The position numbers and the translations under genes were made by a program. A stretch of DNA of 5,984 bases from Burkholderiales bacterium (GTDB taxonomy: Bacteria; Pseudomonadota; Gammaproteobacteria; Burkholderiales; Casimicrobiaceae): assembly GCA_031275075.1 (NCBI GenBank), contig JAISPI010000170.1:1-5984 (forward strand). Direction: 5' to 3'. Under the pieces are notes generated by a model. It had not been told where the DNA came from. It did no database searches and saw only the letters and a list, made by a program, of their open reading frames with translations. This document shows, piece by piece, positions 1-4,606 of this stretch (position 1 is its first letter; every line of letters begins with the position of its first letter).

Positions 1-3
1 GCC

Positions 4-92
4 GTCATTGTGAGCGTAGCGAAACAATCCAGAAATCTTTTGTGCGTTGCATGTCTCTGGATTGCTTCGTCACTCCGTTCCTCGCAACGACA
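4..92. repeat. Imperfect inverted repeat of the dispersed 'GTCATTG..GAGCG..GCGAA.CAATCC' type
   Basis: The left arm begins GTCATTGTGAGCG and ends CAATCCAGA (25-33). The right arm begins TCTGGATTG (56-64) and ends CGCAACGAC (about 83-91). The inner 9 bp pair perfectly; the outer parts pair with a few mismatches and small bulges, around a loop of about 22 nt. Sequences of this form (TCATTGCGAGCG...AAGCAATCC and its complement) are familiar as multicopy intergenic palindromes in many proteobacterial genomes. This copy lies downstream of the gene at 166-1857 and contains no credible gene. Membership in a dispersed family is from memory and was not tested here. Confidence 0.7.
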
Positions 93-93
93 T

Positions 94-123
94 ACTTTTC
101 TCCCGCATCTGCGGGAGAAAAGT
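94..123. repeat. Perfect 13-bp stem-loop, possible 3'-end hairpin
   Basis: ACTTTTCTCCCGC (94-106) and GCGGGAGAAAAGT (111-123) are exact reverse complements around the 4-nt loop ATCT. In the transcript of the minus-strand gene ending at 166 this hairpin would form 42 nt after the stop codon. Neither strand has a T-run after the stem, so it is not a textbook Rho-independent terminator. It could still block 3' exonucleases or assist termination. The core CTCCCGC..GCGGGAG also resembles common intergenic repeats, so it may be part of the repeat stack rather than a dedicated terminator. Confidence 0.65.
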
Positions 124-132
124 AAAAGGGTG

Positions 133-161
133 TTTTAACCGCGTAGAAACCTTTGCGGTTA
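133..161. repeat. Short inverted repeat related to the arms of the 3241-3502 element
   Basis: TTTTAACCGC (133-142) is identical to 3239-3248, and CTTTGCGGTTA (151-161) is identical to 3491-3501. These are the outer ends of the two arms of the 262-bp element between hemH and hrcA. Here the two ends are brought together with only 8 nt between them, giving a 7-bp stem TAACCGC/GCGGTTA. It ends 4 nt before the stop codon of the 166-1857 gene (TAA on minus, 168-166). It looks like a collapsed or minimal relative of the same repeat family. Confidence 0.6.
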
Positions 162-165
162 TTTC

Positions 166-1857
166 TTACGTCTGCCGCCGCCGCAGCGTCCTGAACACAA
201 ACCCGGAAATCATCAAGCCCAGTATCGCCATAGCCCACGGCGCATTTACCGGAACCGGTGTCACATTCGCGGGACCCCTTTGATGCGAACGCAAGTACCA
301 ATTGTTGCCGTTTTTCACAAGAGAATACTGCCATTCGTCCACGATCAACGGAGCTGCGAGCGAGAGCGTCGCGCCGGAAGCATTGCCTTGAACTTCCACG
401 ACCAAAATCCCGTTGGTCGTCGCCGCGCCCAATCCGCCTACGTTGGTTACATTCAAGACGCCGTTTCCTGTCATGTCTCCGGTGACCACCAACCGATCGG
501 TTGACGACGTATCGTCATTCAGTTCCGTATCAATGGAAATCCGTCCGTTTGCAAGCGTCAGATCGCTGTTGATTGTCAACCTATCGGATACCCCGCCGTC
601 CGCAAGAGAAATATTGCCGCCCGTGTTGTAGACAGCGCCTGCCGTAACGGTGAAGTTGGCTATTGCCGCACCGGCGCCCGCATTTAAAACGGCTCCATTT
701 TGCAATGTCAACGAGGTTAGCGTGGACTCGGTGCTCAACGAACTTCCATAACCGGCCAGCGTCCAAGTGGAATCATCCAGCGTTACCTCCAGCACTGAAG
801 AAGTGTGGGTTCGAATACTGCCGGTCAACTGTGTTTGCGCTTCAGCAAAAAGCGCAACATTGCTGGGAACGACACCAGCCGTTCCGGTGGGCACGAAAGA
901 CGTTGCGTTAATCGCCCTGCCCTCGGACAACATCAGATACCCCGACCCAGGTGCGCTTACCGTGCTGCCGTAAAAGGTAATCGCGCTATCGACCGCGCCG
1001 CCGCCGACATAAATCGTCGCCATCGTGGTGCCGCTGCCCGTTGAGGAAACCGTGTAATCGCGCATGTTGACGGCCATGCCCGTACCCGCGTCCAACAGAA
1101 CCGTTCTTGTCCTTGACCTCAAAAAACCGCTGCTGGTGGGATACGCCGCTTCAAAAAGACTGCCACTGTATCCAAGATAAAGCGCGGGCGAAGTGGAGGA
1201 AGCCAATGGAGTCTCAATCGAAAGCGCAGTTGTCGTGGCTTCCAAGCGCCCTTTGGCGCTAAGAGTGCCAGACCCGTGCGCCGGTGCGGGCATTTTCCCG
1301 ATTTGGAACGCTGGAGCCGATAAGCCATTCGTAGTGATAGAGGTCGTGCTGGTTCCGTTGTCATTCAAAATCACTTCTGCGGATGTTCCGCTAACCGGTC
1401 CCGAAACATAAACCCCGCGTGAACCTATGCTTGAGGTTGTGATCGTAAGGTTTTCCGTGAACGTGATCTTGGCACTATCTGAAGCGCGAACGCCGGAACT
1501 GCTCTGACCCGTTCCGGTTTGATTCACGGTTGCACCTCGTACAAAGATCTCACTATCACCTTCCGCTATAACACCATAAGCATAATCGCTGGACGAAGAA
1601 ACGGTGATGGTGGGCGTACCGTTATGCGTCAGCTGGGCACCAAGACCGACTGTATGAAGGACTCCAAAGATACCGGCGGTTTTGTTATACGCTGACAAGA
1701 AAGCTTCGCAATGACTTCCGTCCGTGATTCGCATTCCATCGGCAGCGGTCTCAACAGGGCACGCGGCAAGCGCTATTCCTGCATACCCAAACGCGACGCT
1801 TGCCGCCAGCGCTATCGCCGAGCGCGACACCATTTTGCACGAAGGTTTATCTTTCAT
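166..1857 (-). CDS. Secreted autotransporter-passenger-like protein, no beta-barrel, IPTL/PEP-CTERM-like sorting tail
   Basis: This 563-residue protein is predicted to be exported. Residues 1-32 form a signal peptide: basic start, hydrophobic core about 14-30, then ALAA before C33. LAAC (30-33) also fits a lipobox. Residues about 75-375 are Ser/Thr/Gly-rich with short beta-strand-like repeats, as in a beta-helix passenger. Residues about 378-524 resemble the autochaperone end of classical pertactin-like autotransporters: LTLQNGAVLNAG, then SDRLTIN, TDRLVVTGDMTG, and a final YSLVKNGNNWYLRS. In those proteins a barrel of roughly 250-300 residues would follow. Here only 39 residues remain: VPVNAPWA (535-542), a hydrophobic helix (about 541-555) and RRRQT. 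This tail aligns with the IPTLxxWG-CTERM pattern at P and W and by its helix-plus-arginine layout. The ATG at 1857 has a good ribosome binding site. No catalytic motif is seen and the biological role is unknown. The reading frame ends cleanly, and the DNA after the stop codes for no barrel. Confidence 0.85.
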   Translation of the reverse strand: MKDKPSCKMVSRSAIALAASVAFGYAGIALAACPVETAADGMRITDGSHCEAFLSAYNKTAGIFGVLHTVGLGAQLTHNGTPTITVSSSSDYAYGVIAEGDSEIFVRGATVNQTGTGQSSSGVRASDSAKITFTENLTITTSSIGSRGVYVSGPVSGTSAEVILNDNGTSTTSITTNGLSAPAFQIGKMPAPAHGSGTLSAKGRLEATTTALSIETPLASSTSPALYLGYSGSLFEAAYPTSSGFLRSRTRTVLLDAGTGMAVNMRDYTVSSTGSGTTMATIYVGGGAVDSAITFYGSTVSAPGSGYLMLSEGRAINATSFVPTGTAGVVPSNVALFAEAQTQLTGSIRTHTSSVLEVTLDDSTWTLAGYGSSLSTESTLTSLTLQNGAVLNAGAGAAIANFTVTAGAVYNTGGNISLADGGVSDRLTINSDLTLANGRISIDTELNDDTSSTDRLVVTGDMTGNGVLNVTNVGGLGAATTNGILVVEVQGNASGATLSLAAPLIVDEWQYSLVKNGNNWYLRSHQRGPANVTPVPVNAPWAMAILGLMISGFVFRTLRRRQT

Positions 1858-1864
1858 CTGCTTT

Positions 1865-1871
1865 TCCCTTT
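1865..1871 (-). promoter_or_regulatory. Ribosome binding site of the 563-residue secreted protein
   Basis: On the minus strand AAAGGGA lies 7 nt before the ATG at 1857-1855. It supports this start over the internal ATG at codon 9 (1833), which would also shorten the basic part of the signal peptide. It is the only clearly Shine-Dalgarno-like site at a believable distance in front of any of the five genes in the window. Confidence 0.65.
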
Positions 1872-2073
1872 CTCTTAAAGCGGGTTTTCCAATAGCTTGA
1901 TGCCAATAAACTTAACGATATCATTGATGTCATGAAAAACGTCTGTTTTTTTGTATGTTACAAAGATGCTTATCAAGCAGTCGTACAAATACAACATTTC
2001 ACCAACGCATGCGTATTTATGTTTGTAGCAAGAAACATTTGATACTTTTTATGAAACTTTTTCTACACGCAAC

Positions 2074-2092
2074 GCACCCAAACTTTGGGCGC
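2074..2092 (-). terminator. Possible weak terminator hairpin after hemH
   Basis: On the minus strand GCGCCCAAA / TTTGGGTGC can fold with a tight loop, 31-49 nt after the hemH stop codon. In minus-strand RNA every pair forms (one is G-U), whereas the plus-strand copy has an A-C mismatch, which fits a role in the hemH transcript. There is no U-rich tract directly after it, so intrinsic termination is doubtful. Confidence 0.3.
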
Positions 2093-2122
2093 TCTTTACA
2101 GTTAAATAGTTCCCATGATTTT

Positions 2123-3205
2123 TCAAAAAATCCGGGCATTTTTTGGAGATTCCAGCGCTGCTTGCGGCTTTAATATCCCCCGCACTTCCGGTATCAAAAT
2201 TTCAACCATCGCTGAAATCCATGGCGGAAAGTCGTTGAGGCAAGGGATCAAATTGAATTCGCCGCCGCCTGCTTTCTGAAAAACCTCTTTCCCCACGATG
2301 CCGATTTCTTCAAGCGTTTCCAGACAATCGGAAACAAAGCCGGGACACACCACATCGACCCGTCGCAATTTATTCTTGCCCAGCGCCGTCAGAACATCGA
2401 ACGTATAGGGTTGCAGCCAATGCGAACGACCGAATCGTGACTGAAAGGACAGCGTCCAATTTTCTTTTTTCAGGCCAAGTTGTGTGGTGAGGCACTGCGC
2501 GGTGCGACAACATTCATCGTAATAAGGATCGCCGTCTTTGTACGTTTTTTCAGGCGCACCGTGAAACGACACCACCAGGTGTTCCGTAAACCCTTCGCGT
2601 TGCCAGTATTTTTGCACCCGTTCCTTCAACGCTTCAATGTAAGCCGGATGATCAGCATAAGAACCGATCATCCGCAATGCCGGAACGAAGCGCCGCTGTT
2701 GTAAACAGGCAGCCACCGCGTCAAAAGCACTTCCGGTTGTGCTTGCTGCGTACTGCGGATACATCGGCAACAGCAGTAGCGACGTGCATCCCTGTTGACG
2801 CAGCGTCTCAATACCGCGCGCCACCGACGGATTGCCGTATCGCATCCCCATTTCCACGATAACGCAGTCGGCAGGCAAGCCTTCCCTTTTGAGCGTCTCG
2901 CCGAGATAACCTTGCAACATGTCACGCTGGGTTTGCGTATGCACGAGTAGCGGCGACCCTTCGCGCGTCCATATTTTTCGATACTTCTCAGCGGATTTCG
3001 CCGGTCGCGTTCGTAGCACAATGCCGTGCAATATCGGCTTCCACAACCAGCACGGCATTTCGATCACACGCGAGTCGCTCAGAAACTCAGCCAGATAGCG
3101 GCGCACTGCCGGTGCTGTCGGCGCATCAGGCGTTCCCATATTGATCAACAAAACACCGATCCGGGCAGCCGCGCTGGAAGAAGGTTCGGGCAGGTAGCGA
3201 GGCAT
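2123..3205 (-). CDS. hemH: Ferrochelatase (protohaem ferro-lyase)
   Basis: Ferrochelatase inserts Fe2+ into protoporphyrin IX, the last step of protohaem synthesis, at the cytoplasmic face of the inner membrane. The 360-residue product is full length. It opens with the family motif RIGVLLINMGTPDAP (about 15-29) and continues with AVRRYLAEFLSDSRVIE (33-49) and LLLLPMYPQYAASTTGSAFD (143-162). The metal/porphyrin site residues are His215 in SFHGAPEKT and Glu296 in CPGFVSDCLETLEEI, by alignment with the conserved His and Glu of the family. SFQSRFGRSHWLQPYT (253-268) is also typical. The ATG at 3205 gives the usual short lead-in to RIGVLL, and no better start is near, although no clear Shine-Dalgarno sequence precedes it. 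It lies downstream of hrcA on the same strand, separated by 310 bp that hold the inverted-repeat element. The short C-terminal run after about residue 342 is not conserved as far as I recall. Confidence 0.97.
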   Translation of the reverse strand: MPRYLPEPSSSAAARIGVLLINMGTPDAPTAPAVRRYLAEFLSDSRVIEMPCWLWKPILHGIVLRTRPAKSAEKYRKIWTREGSPLLVHTQTQRDMLQGYLGETLKREGLPADCVIVEMGMRYGNPSVARGIETLRQQGCTSLLLLPMYPQYAASTTGSAFDAVAACLQQRRFVPALRMIGSYADHPAYIEALKERVQKYWQREGFTEHLVVSFHGAPEKTYKDGDPYYDECCRTAQCLTTQLGLKKENWTLSFQSRFGRSHWLQPYTFDVLTALGKNKLRRVDVVCPGFVSDCLETLEEIGIVGKEVFQKAGGGEFNLIPCLNDFPPWISAMVEILIPEVRGILKPQAALESPKNARIF

Positions 3206-3223
3206 GAGGGGCGAAAGTGATGA

Positions 3224-3229
3224 ATGATA
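3224..3229 (-). promoter_or_regulatory. Candidate -10 element for hemH
   Basis: On the minus strand TATCAT (5 of 6 to TATAAT) lies 18 nt before the hemH ATG. At 16-18 nt further upstream the best -35 match is poor (around TTTGCG), and it would fall inside the left arm of the 3241-3502 element. If real, hemH has its own promoter with a very short leader, and its -35 region is supplied by the repeat element. The evidence is weak. Confidence 0.25.
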
Positions 3230-3240
3230 TAGAACTTATT

Positions 3241-3502
3241 TTAACCGCAAAGAACGCATAGAACACAAAGAATTTTGTGCTTTATATGTTCTTCCTGCTC
3301 ATCCCACCCTCCCACAAGGTTGAGATTTACCCACATTTTGCAGACGCAAAGCGCTAAACCACGTTTGGCACAGACACTACGGCTTTCTCCGTCTTTCCCG
3401 CGAAAGCGGAAAATTTATTGGTCAATCGGTGACTCGATGAAAAACACTTATCCTAAGAATAAGCTGCCTTTTCTTTGTGTTCTATGCGTTCTTTGCGGTT
3501 AA
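3241..3502. mobile_element. MITE-like element with perfect 32-bp inverted repeats
   Basis: The arms at 3241-3272 and 3471-3502 are exact reverse complements over 32 bp, beginning TTAACCGCAAAGAACGC. The match stops at both arm ends: inward bases and outward flanks do not pair. The 198-bp core carries no believable gene. A short frame inside (21 codons from 3437) reads into the right arm and stops in its terminal TTAA; it is almost certainly spurious. No target duplication is obvious, but both ends carry TTAA, which could itself be the target. Arm sequences of the form ACCGCAAAG.ACGCA.AG are familiar from intergenic repeats in many bacteria. The element sits between two same-strand genes, hrcA and hemH. 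In RNA the arms would form a very stable 32-bp stem. Whether it transposes, or is a non-mobile palindromic repeat, cannot be told from one copy. Confidence 0.6.
3392..3415. repeat. Degenerate 'TTCCCGCGAAAGCGGGAA'-type hairpin inside the element
   Basis: TTTCCCGC-GAAA-GCGGAAA forms a short stem-loop with one unpaired C. It resembles the widespread proteobacterial intergenic repeat with core TTCCCGCGAAAGCGGGAA, here missing one G. It lies within the core of the 3241-3502 element, so either one repeat has inserted into another or the core was assembled from repeats. Confidence 0.5.
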
Positions 3503-3515
3503 TTCATTCTTCTTC

Positions 3516-4544
3516 TCACGTCGACTGTGCCTGTTGAGTCAACGCATTGGAAAGCAACCGCGCGGTGACATCGACAATCGGGATCATTCGTTCGTACGCC
3601 ATCCGCGTCGGCCCGATCACACCCATCGTGCCCATCACCTGTCCGTCAACCGTGTACGGCGCGGTAACGACGCTGCACTCATCGAGCGGCATCATGCCGG
3701 CTTCCGCGCCGATATAAATATGCACGCCTTCGGCATTTTGCGACATGTCGAGCAAGTGCAACAACGACGTTTTCTTTTCGAACACATCGAACAGGCGACG
3801 TAATTGTTCCATCCGGTCGGAAAAAGCTCCTGCATCGAGCAGGTTTTTTTCGCCGGCCACCACCGCCTCCGTTTCCCGCAAGGCATCTTCGCTCAAATCA
3901 ATGGCCGCATTCATCAGCACCGCAACGTCTTCACGCAATGCTTTCAGTTCCTCGGAGAGCCGCAGCCGAATCGCCGGAAACGGCACTCCGGCAAAATGAT
4001 GGTTGAAGAAATTCGAGGCTTCCGTCAATTCGCTCTGGGCGTAATCCTGTTGCGGCTGCAAAATGCGGTTCTGCACATCGCCCTCAGGGGTCACCACAAT
4101 CAGCAGGATGCGCCGTTCAGACAGACGCAAAAATTCCAGATGCCGGAATGCCGCTTCCCGTCGCTTCGGCGTCATCACCACGCCGGCAAAATGCGACAGT
4201 TGCGATAGCAAATTCGCTGCGTTGGTAATCAACTGTTGCGGCCGGACATCGGTTTGCAATTCGCTTTCGAGCCGCCTGACTTCCTGCTGTTCCAACGGCT
4301 TGACCACCATCAAACTATCAACAAAAAAACGGTAACCGCGAGCGGTCGGAATACGCCCGGCTGAGGTGTGCGGGCTGGTGATAAACCCCATATCCTCAAG
4401 ATCGGCCATGACATTGCGTACCGTTGCCGGCGATAAATCCAAGCCCGATTGCCGGGTTAACACGCGTGACCCTACCGGCTGCCCGTCGGCAACATAAAGG
4501 TCAATCAGCGTTTTCAGCAGGTGGGTGGCGCGTGGTTCGAGCAT
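3516..4544 (-). CDS. hrcA: Heat-inducible transcription repressor HrcA
   Basis: HrcA represses chaperone genes by binding the CIRCE operator, with GroEL as co-regulator in the known systems. The 342-residue product has the N-terminal winged helix (about 1-72), including SPATVRNVMADLEDMGFI (38-55) and SAGRIPTARGYRFFVD (61-76). A GAF-like/dimerisation middle follows, and the family C-terminus is GVIGPTRMAYERMIPIVD (308-325). I chose the ATG at 4544 (MLEPRATHLLKTLID), which matches the usual start and length. The longer frame from 4628 would add 28 residues unlike HrcA and run into nadK. No Shine-Dalgarno sequence precedes 4544, but TACAAT lies 5 nt upstream, so a leaderless message is plausible. 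No CIRCE-like inverted repeat is present in the spacer with nadK, so autoregulation is not supported. Its usual targets groESL, grpE and dnaK are outside the window. Confidence 0.96.
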   Translation of the reverse strand: MLEPRATHLLKTLIDLYVADGQPVGSRVLTRQSGLDLSPATVRNVMADLEDMGFITSPHTSAGRIPTARGYRFFVDSLMVVKPLEQQEVRRLESELQTDVRPQQLITNAANLLSQLSHFAGVVMTPKRREAAFRHLEFLRLSERRILLIVVTPEGDVQNRILQPQQDYAQSELTEASNFFNHHFAGVPFPAIRLRLSEELKALREDVAVLMNAAIDLSEDALRETEAVVAGEKNLLDAGAFSDRMEQLRRLFDVFEKKTSLLHLLDMSQNAEGVHIYIGAEAGMMPLDECSVVTAPYTVDGQVMGTMGVIGPTRMAYERMIPIVDVTARLLSNALTQQAQST

Positions 4545-4549
4545 GTCAC

Positions 4550-4555
4550 ATTGTA
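4550..4555 (-). promoter_or_regulatory. Candidate -10 element of hrcA
   Basis: TACAAT on the minus strand (5 of 6 to TATAAT) is followed by 5 nt (GTGAC) and then the hrcA ATG. Transcription would therefore begin at or next to the A of the start codon. The expected -35 position lies in a very G/C-rich run and matches poorly (at best 3 of 6), so an activator or other sigma factor cannot be excluded. Confidence 0.4.
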
Positions 4556-4590
4556 CCGCGCCCGCGCCCCCTGCCCGATCGGAGCCAACT

Positions 4591-4599
4591 ATGGAATAA
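4591..4599 (+). other. Minimal upstream ORF (Met-Glu-stop) before nadK
   Basis: GGAG at 4581-4584 is a good Shine-Dalgarno core with a 6-nt spacer to ATG at 4591. That frame is only ATG GAA TAA, and the nadK ATG follows 7 nt after the stop. If the mRNA starts upstream of 4581, ribosomes could load here and reinitiate at nadK. If it starts at about 4607, this is chance. The TAA and its neighbours also make up the candidate nadK -10 hexamer, so both readings are unlikely to hold on the same transcript. Confidence 0.2.
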
Positions 4600-4600
4600 T
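4595..4600 (+). promoter_or_regulatory. Candidate -10 element of nadK
   Basis: AATAAT (5 of 6 to TATAAT) ends 6 nt before the nadK ATG, so transcription would start on or very near the start codon. The -35 position (about 4571-4577) matches poorly. The only purine-rich stretch, CGAGG, is 1 nt from the ATG, too close to act as a normal Shine-Dalgarno sequence. The arrangement mirrors that of hrcA on the other strand. Confidence 0.35.
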
Positions 4601-4606
4601 CGAGGC

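Larger units (their letters stand above)
1858..2122. other. AT-rich intergenic region with operator-like dyads
   Basis: This 265-bp gap separates the end of hemH from the start of the secreted-protein gene and must carry the latter's promoter unless it is read through from hemH. It is visibly richer in A/T than the flanking genes. It contains an exact dyad TTTGTA-TGT-TACAAA (1950-1964), further TACAAA (1984-1989) and TTTGTA (2022-2027), and the palindrome ACGCATGCGT (2005-2014). On the minus strand TTGATA (1976-1971) is a possible -35, followed 15 nt later by TACAAA (1955-1950), a weak -10 inside the dyad. No convincing sigma-54 site was found, and no open frame here resembles a gene. Confidence 0.5.

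Noticed and set aside
94..123. Textbook Rho-independent terminator
   Set aside because: The stem is perfect, but neither strand has a T-rich run after it. It is kept only as a hairpin or repeat.
1..165. Remnant of a lost autotransporter beta-barrel after the stop at 166
   Set aside because: Reading on beyond the stop on the minus strand gives only translated palindromic repeats, with no barrel-like strand pattern.
1883..1902. Sigma-54 promoter (TGGCA...TTGG on the minus strand) before the secreted-protein gene
   Set aside because: The two GG dinucleotides are 12 nt apart instead of 10, and the -12 element lacks GC.
3275..3502. Plus-strand frame of 75 codons across the hemH-hrcA gap
   Set aside because: It is made of repeat DNA: the SFPRKRK stretch is the translated TTCCCGCGAAAGCGG hairpin, and the FLCVLCVLCG end is the translated inverted-repeat arm. 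It has no ribosome site and no family resemblance.
4424..4606. Upstream extension of nadK to 4424
   Set aside because: It is antisense to the hrcA N-terminal coding region and adds 61 residues with no NAD kinase similarity. The start at 4607 fits the family.
4545..4606. CIRCE operator in the hrcA-nadK spacer
   Set aside because: No TTAGCACTC-N9-GAGTGCTAA or partial inverted match is present there. The GCACTC and GAGTGC strings elsewhere lie singly inside coding regions.
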